This document shows, in pieces, positions 23,354 through 34,200 of a stretch of 64,000 nt of DNA. The stretch is from NCBI RefSeq assembly GCF_910592395.1, contig NC_088310.1, positions 4,781,501-4,845,500 on the forward strand, read 5' to 3'. A model generated the notes under the pieces. That model did no database searches. It was given only the letters and a program-made list of their open reading frames with translations, and was not told the origin of the DNA. Numbering within the stretch: the stretch's first letter is position 1; each line of letters opens with the position of its first letter. Source of the DNA: Lineus longissimus (Eukaryota; Nemertea; Pilidiophora; Heteronemertea; Lineidae). The position numbers and the translations under genes were made by a program.

Positions 23354-24029
23354 TCAAGACTTCGCTACTTTCTGTTTATTCATGTAATACGATGACATAC
23401 ACTGCTTGAATTCTGTCACAGTATCTTGACATTTTCTCCAGTCTTCATGCTCCATCATGCAGTCCTAAAAAATAGCAGAAAAAATATTAATCCACGTCAA
23501 AATTAGAAGAGCGTATCAGATGATGATTTGTCCCTTGGCAATAAAGATTCGTCTCTGACCATAGCATATATTGGTGCGGCAAAGGATCAAAATTATGAGA
23601 ACTCTAGTTTGTCCAACTTAAAAAGATAGTCAGACTATTTGACAAATTCTTGGTACAAGATGGGAACACAGTTGTTCAAGTTCAAAGGAAGTTTTCTATC
23701 AGTTCAGGACAACGCCCTTCCTGGTAAATCAAGATGAAAAAGGCGCTCTAAACATAAATGCATCCTAGTCACAAACATGGAGACAGACACCAGTTCGTTA
23801 GTCGTTATAATGGAGTTTCATAGGTGGCGACACTACTTTTCCAACGTCGACCATAAGCTCATTATTTACGATCTTTGGGCCACTAATGCAGCCATATTTT
23901 GATACGAACGCATACCTGGACAGCATAGTGTTTTTGAATACACCCAGTCTTCTTTATCATTTCCTCCACAGGGTCAATTTCGTCATCTTTTTGGGCTGTG
24001 ATTGGATCTTGTTTTTCTGCTGAAGCCAT
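23354..24029 (-). CDS. COA4: COA4 homologue, mitochondrial twin CX9C cytochrome c oxidase assembly factor
   Basis: Two exons on the minus strand, 24029-23916 (38 codons, phase 0) and 23464-23354 (36 codons plus stop), give 74 residues; human COA4 is about 87. The protein has a charged N-terminus, then C30-x9-C40 and C50-x9-C60, the exact coiled-coil-helix-coiled-coil-helix signature of Mia40 substrates of the mitochondrial intermembrane space. The acidic D-P motif before the first Cys, the H-x-A-V-Q run between C30 and C40, and DWRKCQ before the second pair match COA4/CHCHD8. In the family it supports complex IV assembly. It is divergent from the DTD2 homologue with 204 bp between start codons. 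An AATAAA on this strand at 22705-22710 could end its transcript. Confidence 0.93.
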
Positions 24030-24233
24030 GTTGAATATCGCTTGTAGCAAAAACAAATGAGGTTGAGATTTTCGTTTCTGCGCTCACGCGCTCACGCTGA
24101 ATCATTAGGGAAAAAGGAGGGTTGTAGTAATGTCACCAGGGTTGATAATGATGCAATAAATTTCATATAGGCATGGAAAATTATGATTTTTAGGAATCAT
24201 TGTTTGTGATGTAAGCGGCAGAATCCACGTCGG
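24030..24233. promoter_or_regulatory. Bidirectional promoter of COA4 and DTD2
   Basis: Only 204 bp separate the two divergent start codons, so both promoters and 5' UTRs must fit or overlap here. No TATA box is evident. This arrangement is typical of housekeeping gene pairs. Confidence 0.65.
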
Positions 24234-25400
24234 ATGTTTCGTTCTTTTTTCAATGTTTTGGCTGGAAGTACTAGTGTGATGTCTTCAGAAATAGCACCAA
24301 CTGTTCGTGCCATAATCCAGCAGTGCCTGCATGCTAGGCTGCAAGTTAAACCGGCAACTGAAGATAGCCCAGCCGAGTTTGTTGAAGTGAGAAAAATAAC
24401 AACCTTTGCCTCCTTTAATGATCAGGATGTTGGCTCATGATCGATCATCATGCTCATATCCTATCAGTATCATCATTCATGCTTCAGTCCTGTTTGTTTG
24501 TGTATGCTAGTCGTGAAATCATGTGTGGAGCAACTTTTATTGAGACATCAATGATACTTCTACATCAGTGTTGAAATAATGCTCTGATATGCCCATCCTA
24601 GGATAGGAGCAAAAGCTGTGCAGCTGCAGGGGTCATCTCTGTAGCTTGCTGCATAACTAATCACATGTCATGACTTTCCTATCTCTTAAACTGTAAACAT
24701 AACTGAAACACTACAGTGAAAAAAATAATCATCTTGGTTGGTTGTGACAAGAGGCCTAGTCCATCCATGGTTTATGTTTACTTGTGGCCATTTAAGATTG
24801 TCCCCACTGACTCAGGAGTAGCATACCGAGTAAATGGCCCATCTTTGGCTTTCCTTTTCTTCCAGATCGATGGAGGGATTGTTGTTTATTTGTGCGTCTT
24901 GAAGGGGGCTACTTCGGAAGTTGTGGCTAAACTAGGTGAGTCTTCTTCAAACTCAAAGACGAACACGGCATTATCAATACAGTAAATATATCTGACCAAA
25001 CTAAATGAGAGAATGACTTGAGACTTCAGTTTTGCTCAACCCACTGACTTCTTTATTTTTTGTTCCAGTCAAATCTGTCCTAGGTGTGCGCTTGAGTTCC
25101 CAATCGGAAGTGAGCAAGCTCGTGTCCGTCCTAGATCTGCCTGGAAGTGTGCTCATAGTCCCTCAGGCTACCCTTGGTGGAAAAATGAAAGGAAAGCAAA
25201 TGCAATACCATAGCAATATCGACAAAACTGAAGGCAAAGAACTATATACATTATTTGCAGAAAAGTGTATTGAAGCTTTACAGGAAAGTGAGAAATGTCA
25301 GGAAAGTGGTTGTGAGGTTAAGTTTGGTACTTATGGTAATAGACAAGTTTTGAGTATTGATACAAATGGACCTTACAGTCATCTTATAGAAATGCCTTGA
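24234..25400 (+). CDS. DTD2: Animal-specific tRNA deacylase ATD (DTD2, D-aminoacyl-tRNA deacylase 2)
   Basis: Three exons, 24234-24386 (phase 0), 24866-24935 (phase 1) and 25069-25400, encode 184 residues. The family hallmarks are clear: [12 protein letters not shown] near the N-terminus, [13 protein letters not shown], the active-site loop PQATLGG (the canonical DTD has a different SQFTL-type loop), QYHSN, and GTYGNRQVL with the C-terminal [10 protein letters not shown]. In the family, ATD proofreads tRNA-Thr mischarged with L-Ala, and the loop distinguishes ATD from DTD. The first ATG (24234) adds 15 residues before a second Met at 24279; the segment is rich in F, S and R without acidic residues and could be a weak mitochondrial presequence, or translation may begin at the second Met. 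Divergent from COA4. Confidence 0.95.
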
Positions 25401-28400
25401 CTTTGAAGTAGATGACTATAATATAAAGGGTATTGTATTGTGACTGATAATTACTTAAGTGGTTGGAAGAATGAATGTGTTTCATCATCATCATCATCAA
25501 AACCATAAATTATTGCTCATAGAACTCAACTTTTATTTCTTTAAATTAAATTGATTTTTGAATAAGAAAACTACGTTTACATCATTTTGTCCTATGTGTT
25601 AGAAATCATTCTGGAAGACATTTTACTGGTGTGCGGACACGGAATATTGTCATCTTGAGATTTTGTGTGTACAAGCGGTCTTGGGATAATGTTGAAACCA
25701 AGGATCTGTTTTGGAATTGAATGTCACATCCAAGGCACTGTCTTTGAATGGGATGTTGCATCCAAGGAGCTGTCTCGTGATTCGATGTCACATCCAAGGC
25801 ACTGTCGTCGAATGGGACGTTGTCTACTCGATTTGATTCACAATTTCGCCATGAGATGTCTCTCGCAGCGCTGTAGAGATTATTGGCTTCTCGAGAATGA
25901 TGGCTTTTACATCGGAGAATTTTCAAAGAACATCAACGGGATAATCTACGGTCCCCATCGCACTGGTTCCCTTTGGTAGTAGGGCGCCACTTTGTTCCTC
26001 CTTTGAGCAATCATATTTTCTAAGGGCACAATACAAGTGAATACTGATTCTGTTTGAGAAGCAAACTGAACCGCGTTGGAGTACCTCCCGAGTGAACGGC
26101 GCTGCAACTCCTCAACAGACAGTTCCCAAGGCGCTGTTGACATAATTTAACAAAATGATAATAAAACGGCATTAGGTATTTACTGAGAGAATGATACTCA
26201 CTTAGGTTAACTTATGGTGTCTTTAACATTGTTACAATAGCATAACAGCCTAATAAAAAGTTTGTAACACCGCGTGACAATAGGAGCCCGCTTTTGTCGG
26301 ATTAGAAGGCGCGGGGACAATTGGTTTTGTAACCAGGAGAAATGAGCAAGAGGCCGTACAAATATCTTTTGGAAGGCTGGTGGTATGGTACATCTGCAAA
26401 GTAAAAACTTAATTCCTTGCACCTGACCACTTGATCCGGCATGAGGACACTGTGTGCTGAGCTGTCAGGTTGACCCCTTTTCACTGTCGCCAACCCAAGT
26501 TGTTCTTGGTACATATTTCTCACAAAGCGACGTCGACCACGATGTACGTATCTGCAAATTAAAACCCCAGATAACTGACTGATAGACATTCCCATGTAAC
26601 TGACCACTGGATCCTGCATGTGAGGACACTGTGTACTAAGCTGTCAGACCCCCTTTCCCTTGACCACTGGCCCCTATCAAGTTTTAACTATTGTTGTTGA
26701 GGTCGTAGAATTATGACCATTAACCACTCGACGAGTTATGAGAGTTGGCAGAACCTTTGCAGGAGTTTGACGGAGAAGTTCGTGACCTTCGTTTATTGTT
26801 GCGCTCGGGGCAGCTGTGACGGACAAATCTCCATGGCCCCTCTCTGTGGGAGACAAGAAAGTATTACGTCAGAGCCCCTGCATTGTTGGGTGCTGGCGCT
26901 CGAGGGTCGGAGACCATTTCATTCCCAGCGAATGAACAATGCCATGTCCTGCTAGACGAAATCAATTCATGTTGTATATATTGATGCTTGTCTGGCCTCG
27001 TATGGATATCTCAATCAGCAGAGCTGAAGGCGAATTCTGGTGCAACGAAATCAGAGACACATCGACGATTTCTGCAATTAAGCGATACATCTGTAAAGGA
27101 GAAATATTGATGAATCTAACGCGTTTCAATATAACGACCGTCTATAGTTTGATACAAATCGCACGGAAGTTGTCGGTCTGAGAGAAATCACGGTCTCTGC
27201 CGGCATACATCCGAGCTATCGGCAACCGAATTCGCCAGTGCGTTCCTCGCCTGGTAAGTTAGGCAACGCGGCGTTTTAGGTCATCGGTCAGTGTTGTCGA
27301 ACTTAACTAGTTGAATCAGATTCATGGACCAGTCCAGTGAAATATGGACGAATGACACATTTAATGCGCGTGAACGCTCGGACTAAGTGGGCACCGTCTC
27401 GCTGGGTTTGAAGCTGACGCCGGTCCGTTAGGATGCTGGACATCCCCACGGGGCATTTCGGGATCACAATGGCCGCCGTATCAATGGTTTGGAGCTTTTT
27501 GTTGCCGAATGCTCGCTGTATTTCGCTAAACACGGCCCAATATTCCGTTGATTTTGAATTTAATCGTATTTTGTTGTCACACGATCACGAGATGACGTTT
27601 GTTGTGATCGTGTCCGGCGCCAAACGACACCTCTACTGACCACGTGTTGACATGCTGGACAGTGGCCATTTGTGTGGACATGTGCACATGCGTATGCATG
27701 ATGTGCTTAATGCCTTCAAAGGTACAGATTTTTATTCAGCGGTCAACAGTTTTTATTCAGCGGTCACTTGACATGACATTGGAGTGTCAGCGGATGATGG
27801 GGTGTCCACCATCTGATCTCACACGCGCGTGACTCCCCCGTATCTTGATAGATCATGATCTCCTAACCCCCCGGACAACACGGGGTACAAAAAAGTAATT
27901 ACGGTCAAAACACGGACATCTCCTCTCGATCATTGCAAGGTGCGCAAACAATGGCTGGCGAAGTGACAGACGCTCAGTCCACGAGCAGACGACAATGACG
28001 AACTTATCTTGGCTTTGTTTTTCAAAGTGACCTTTGTTTTAGCTAAAACATCTAAAATCAGAGGGTCTTTCGCAGACGATATAAGATTTTATAAGTACCA
28101 CGTGGTCATCCTTTGCCTGTGTGGTATTGTTCTTCTATGGAAATAAGTTGAAAATGAATGAGCGGCAAGCATGTGAACCGTGTCATGTCCGCACGAGGTA
28201 AAATATTATAAAATTATAAAATTTTCCCGGAAAAACATACTCTTCCATCATTTGTCAATCTTTTAAAGCGGCAAATGCAAGGTTAGACAGAAAAATTAAC
28301 CAAGCCAACAAGCCGACCAGCTGTACTTGATTTACTAGGAGCGGCGATTGTCAACGTTTGTCGTACAATCGATGAAAACAGATTGTGTTTCTAAGCCCGT

Positions 28401-28410
28401 TACACACGAG
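25401..28410. other. Intergenic region between DTD2 and the first hairpin element
   Basis: No gene recognised. It holds short diverged duplications: the word CACATCCAAGGCACTGTC twice at 25724-25808, and a 55-bp segment at 26423-26478 repeated at 26600-26656. A 17-bp unit TTTTTATTCAGCGGTCA is doubled at 27729-27766. Confidence 0.4.
25946..26143 (-). CDS. Possible 65-residue small protein, unrecognised
   Basis: ATG-to-stop frame on the minus strand with a non-repetitive, polar composition (begins MSTAPWELSVEELQRR). No domain, signal peptide or membrane segment. I know no family for it. Chance occurrence is a fair explanation for its length. Confidence 0.18.
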   Translation of the reverse strand: MSTAPWELSVEELQRRSLGRYSNAVQFASQTESVFTCIVPLENMIAQRRNKVAPYYQREPVRWGP

Positions 28411-28781
28411 GGACTTCTCACCAACTTAGTTGGTTTTAAAATTAAGAACAGGTGCACAGGTGACTGGAAGTTGAGAGTCGTTCACCCACTCACACGAAAG
28501 ACATAATCCCAGCAATATTTAGGTCCTGCACTATATTTAGTCTATAAAGATAAAGAGTCAAAATATGGCCCAACTATGTTGTTGACTGAATCACACGGGG
28601 AAATTTCTACCCCACACTCCTTATATAAACAAAAAAATCCTTATATAAACAAAAGATGTCGTTGAGAAATAGAACAAGTCGGTAGTGCAGCCAGCAACTC
28701 CAACTAATCGGGCAAAGTATTAGTTACCTGGTCTGGATTCCTGTTATGAATTAAAATTCCAACTAAGTTGGTGAGAAGTCC
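28411..28781. mobile_element. MITE-like element with about 42-bp terminal inverted repeats
   Basis: Left arm 28411-28452 and right arm 28740-28781 are reverse complements over about 42 bp with few mismatches, starting GGACTTCTCACCAACTTAG. The interior of about 290 bp has no open frame and contains a doubled CCTTATATAAACAAAA word near 28620-28653. It fits a non-autonomous DNA transposon. Confidence 0.75.
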
Positions 28782-31202
28782 GATACTTTGCACTGTTCAA
28801 AACCACGATGACTTGTATTAGTGGTTGACCGGCTGGTTCATTTTCGATGCCTTTGACGAAACATCTTGACCCATCAAGTATCTTGACATCGCAAGACAAA
28901 TCACAGAGAGCCTTGGTGGTGACGGACAGGGGACAGAAGCGATTTCAAAGAATGTTGTTCAATGATTTGTGATTTATTTTTTGATAGTCATAGCACAGAT
29001 AGGCCTGACAACCTGAACCAGTGTTGACAAAACACGCCATCTCGCCTATAAATCCCGGCGTTCCATGTTTCTCGTCGTGAAGGCTACGTCTCCAGGCGGA
29101 ATGGTTCGTGCAAAGCACAACGCAGAGTATCGGAAATTATTTTAGTTTCGCGTTGGCTACTGGTTGTTTTGGCTAGGCCTTTAGGCGGTAGGATGGCTTT
29201 CATTATCATATCTGGAGCTGCGATTATCGATAAATGGGCGTGATACAAACCTCGAATAGGCTCTTTAGGTCGACTCCGAATACCCAGCGCACATCTTTGT
29301 TATGCCCTTGATGATTTCAACAATATATTGTGCATCACCAGTTGACAATTTTTATATGTGTAAAATGCTGTACTTTCGGCCACGTGTCAGCAGAGCTAGA
29401 TCTAGCTTTTTCCGTGAATCTCTCCAATCTGGCTATGCCGTGGTATCTCCATGGCATCGTCGAATTAAAGAGTTTTAAGGGGGTTGTCGCCCGAACTGGC
29501 GACAACTAGCCGTTCGGGAATCCTTGCTCGACTGTTGCAAGCCAAAATCGCAAAATTTGCCCAAACCGTACACCATGCGCGCAGAATACAAGAGAAACGT
29601 AAGTGTTCCGAAGTTCAGTGAAAACGAACATGATTCAAAAGAGAGACAACTATTAAGGATTCGGGTTCCATAAGTAGGATCACTGACTCAAATGGACCAA
29701 CATGTACATATAAGGTGTTGTCGACGGACCTAAACTTGAAAGTTGCGATATCTTTATGAAGTAATAACCGCTTCACTGATCACAGCGAGTTGTTAAAGAA
29801 TACTATAGATCAGCGAGTGAATTTTTGATAACATTTCGGACACATCATGAAATTCAATCCTGAAAATGCTTTTAAATTCGTTGGATCTTTCGTGTTTAAC
29901 GGCGTGAGATTCAATCAATCCTGTTAGGATGGGAGCCATCTTGGTTTGGTACTTGAGAACAGATTTTGACTAGATTTCTGCGAATGATTCCTCTCTCTCA
30001 CTTGCAATGTTCTTGTACGCCAAGGAACATATTACCTCGAATGCTGAGCGAATCTGATGCTGTTAAACTTGAGCAGTCCGTTGAAACAAGGTCAAAATGA
30101 TACTCTAAAAGGTGTCAGCAAGAACCTAAGCAGCTGAATACCTTTCGTTGATCTCTTTCCTCAACATGACTTCCGCGTTTGATGAAGCTGACCGGGAAAC
30201 AAGGTCACAACGACCCCTTCAGCCTCAGCAAACACGGAAAAGTTGGACAAGACGCGGTCTTAGGTGACAAGACTTCCTGTTAGGCTTTCTTACTTAAACT
30301 AGAGCATTTCCTGGTTGCAAAGCCGACCTTTCCATTTCAAGCCGCCAATTCAAAGGGAAGCTATCAGATGTGACGGTTGATTGGCCGACCGGGAGATTCG
30401 GACAAAGAAATGACCACGGAAAACATGTCCACCGCAATAATCTTCGGGCGTTGTATGCAAATTTTGTCTTAAAATCAGTCCCTGTAGCAAGTATGTTCTC
30501 CTGGCCGGAGTCACCAGCCCAAGGGTTGATGCGGGCAGGTGCAAACGTCTTGACAAAGCCCAGCTTCAAAAAATTAGGTTAACCAACGGATTTCGTCTCC
30601 AGTAAATCGGAAACGATAAATCCGCGAATTCAAATGGACTGCGGTGGTATATCTAGAAGCTCACTTTGGATAAATATTAGAATGATTATAATGGAACAGG
30701 AAACCACAAAATCCCTGCTCCGAGCTCGGGGCAATCTTGGACCAGTCATCCTCAGCTGCCCAGCCCCTCGTCCCACTGACAACACGACTCCTGCATTCAA
30801 TATCACCTTTCGAGCATTGCAATGAATTTCTACAAATGACTGAATTAAGTAAAACCCTCTGAAAGCGTGGCTCACTTGGTTTCAATGGATGATTTTTCAT
30901 CTGCATAAGCCGCGACAGACAACAGTGTCATACTTCGCCCAGCATCACCATTGTTCTCGCGTCAGATAACTCATTTGCATAATGTCAAAAACTGGTCACT
31001 AACGGAGGACGGTAATTTGCCAATTTTTGCGTCCGATGTCCACTCCGCAACGGTTTGGCCACCGCACGCAAGAAAGGGGTGGGTTGACAATCGAAGTCAG
31101 GGGGTGACGCGAGTTTGGAGATTGCATCCCGGCTGATTCAAATTCTTGTAGGACCTTCGTAAGTGTTAGACGCAACGAGCAGCGTAAGACAGCACATACG
31201 TG
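28782..31202. other. Upstream region of the bZIP gene, no gene recognised
   Basis: About 2.4 kb with only short frames. It should include the promoter of the distal first exon at 31203. I could not place a TATA box or start site with confidence. Confidence 0.35.
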
Positions 31203-34200
31203 ATGTTGGTTCGGGAGGCGCCTTTGAATAAAACGATGATGATGGAACTGGAAAGAGGCATAGATGACGTGGACTTCGGCGGCGTCATGATTGACAAGTG
31301 AGTAAATTCCTAATTTCTTTTTTTTCGGAGCAAATTTATGCGCAAGGGGAAACGATGGTGTCGTTTCGATATCAGTGCAACCCTGGGCAACGGTATCCAC
31401 CTTTTACACCTGTGTCTACTCATTTTGTATAAAAGAGGTTATTGAGAATAATTTGATCAGAAAATGTCCTCCATGCATTGCGTCAGGTTTGCGACATTTA
31501 CGCGAGTCGTTGCTGAAGAACGGATGATGTTATGTAATCAAGATTTCCCGATTCCTCCTCCGAGGTTCAAGGTGCCAAGGTAGGACATATTATAAGAATT
31601 TCAGATGATTATTTTTAAAATTTTTCATTCTGTCTCCGGTGGATTTGTATCAGACATTCCTTTTTCTGTTTTGTCATCTCTTATGAGGCTCCGGTTGAAA
31701 AAAAGGAATCTTGGTCCTTGGTAACGAGGAAAGGGGGGGGGGGGATCGAGCGACTGATTCATGTTTCAGACTGGGAAGTTAATATATGTTCCGAGAAAGA
31801 CTTTGTCGGTATGCCATTCATTGTCCAACGAAGTAAAATATACTTCTTTACGAATTTTTGATTTCGTTGCGCAACATTGTAACTTAGAAACATTAACTGA
31901 ATTCAATATAAATAAATGTACCGTAGTTACATGGAGTTGATTTATTAACTAAAGACTCCATAATCAAGTTCACTCCAAGTGTTGTTCCTGTCAGCTCAAA
32001 ATCCGTTTTTCTCCTCTTGATTCTGAAGTCCCGGAGAAACGTGATAAGCATGGAAGAACAAAATGAATTTGAAACATGCAAAATGGCAAATTACAGTTAT
32101 AGTCCTGCTGATGACGTTTCCCTATTTCATCTACTTCATGTCACTCCGTATATTTCATATCTCAAGAATAACGTAAATCGATTTTGATCGAAATAATGTA
32201 TATGTGTTCGTGACTACCGCTATAGATTCAGAATTACCGTTTTACCAAATCTAAAAAAGTGTCTCTTATTACTGTCTAACTGTAAGTGTCGTCAAAAGTA
32301 ACCAATGTCGTTCATCTACAGAGCGTATTAAAAGAGTAGCCCTCAAATTGTTCCTTCTTCTAAAGGAGAAGCTCCCTACAGGACCTGTCCGAGTCGCCTG
32401 CCCTCTTTTCAAACTCAGGCGGGATACTTGTTATCCCTTTGTTGAGCTGCTCCATTATCGCGAATGAAATAACAACAAGGCAAAGAAAGCAGCCCGTGTC
32501 TGTCTACACCTGTACGACAAATTGACATACCGTAACAATGCCGTCAGATATTGAGAGAATTTGTAAGGTGTTTCTTTTGAGATGAACAAATGCCGTAAGA
32601 TATTGCTTCTTTTGAGAGGGGCGATGTCGTCATGAAATATTATAGAAGCTTACTTCTAATGAGTTGAATGTCGTATGACATTGTAAAAGCTGATCTGCTT
32701 CTTGCGAAAGTCGTTTATAGTATTATGTATTTGGAGAGCTTGTCAGGAATTTCCTTTGGGGGTGTCGTAACTTTGGAGAAATTGTAACGTGCTGCTTTTA
32801 AAAGGGGCTCTTTTAGGAATTTCGACTCCCAAGTGATTTAGGCACACGGTGATCTATGAAATATACATATAGCTCCGATACATCTAAAACAAAGTTGCAC
32901 CAGTTTTCATGTTAATGATAAAACTGATGAGTGCGAAGAATATTGTAGTATGCCAACATAAATTGCAGACTTGTGCTCTCTGATGAAGCAAGTAATATTA
33001 TCCTGCCCGAAGTATGAATCAGTTAATAGGTGTATTTTGTTCTTGTGCGCAACTAAAATAATTTCAGACTTTCCAGAATTGACCGGGGATGAAACTTCGT
33101 TATAAAAATACTAACATTGGTTGAACTTGGCACGAAAGGTACTCTTTTAGCATATGTATCCAAGGCGTTTGTGGTAAATGTGTTTTTTTGTTGAGATAAC
33201 ATTTACAATACAATATACTTGACTGTCGTACAACGTTACTGTCGTACATAGAAATATGTTAACGTAATTTTGTCCAAACATTTTCTGAAATCGTAACGTA
33301 AATGTTAGTACATGTAATCAACAAATATTCTTTAAGTCGAAACCATTGCTGTTGAAATTTTAAGATGCATTCCGTGCTCATCACCTTGCGTCGATTTAAA
33401 TTGCTTTACATTCATCTATTTCTGACGGCATCGTCTCACCATCTCCTCACCTCAGTATCTCAAACACATAATCACAATACCAGCATTCATATTCAACATT
33501 CCATCAAATCAAACTCCTGCCCGATCTGTGCAGAATCCCATACCATTGTAATAAGGTCCAATCTCGACTAAATTTAGCCCCAGAAATGAAATATGTAGTC
33601 TTAGGTGATTCCTGGGGCCAAAGGCGAACTTTTCATCTTTTATATTGAATAAAGTTTGACAAGAGTTTTATGTTGGTATAAGAATTGCGTGTTCCCTTGG
33701 ACAATCGCACTGGACAATGGCCAGCTTGACCACCTCGCCCGGTCAGCGGTCACTACGTTGGCCCCTTGATCCCTCGCGACAGTCCTTTTGTAGGCAAGCA
33801 GACACCACTTCCGGACTTGAATGTGCAATATGGGCCGGGGACTGACCGTGCATCCCGCGGTCACTCGTATCATTGTCAGTATTTCGGCAATGTCTGACAT
33901 GGTTTGGACTAATTGCTCTGACCTCAGTCCTGATTTCAGATTCGACTCTGGTGGCAAAGAGATAAAAATGACCACATCGGTTGGTGACGAAAAATGACCT
34001 AATTTTCTCATACCTTTCGTTCCTTTCTCGGAAATCTATTAATCATTATCATTTTTGTAGTAAAGTTATTTCAGAACTGTTCTGGTTCTGGACAAACGAT
34101 TTGAAAAAAACTTTCTCTCATGGTACAATCAAAACAAGAAACACGAGTTGCGAGAAGCACCACTACTTGTCACTTTGTATTCAGCTTATTAATCAGAATA

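Noticed and set aside
30999-31400. Minus-strand frame of 133 codons over the bZIP first exon
   Set aside because: No recognisable content, and it overlaps a plus-strand exon with correct splice phase.
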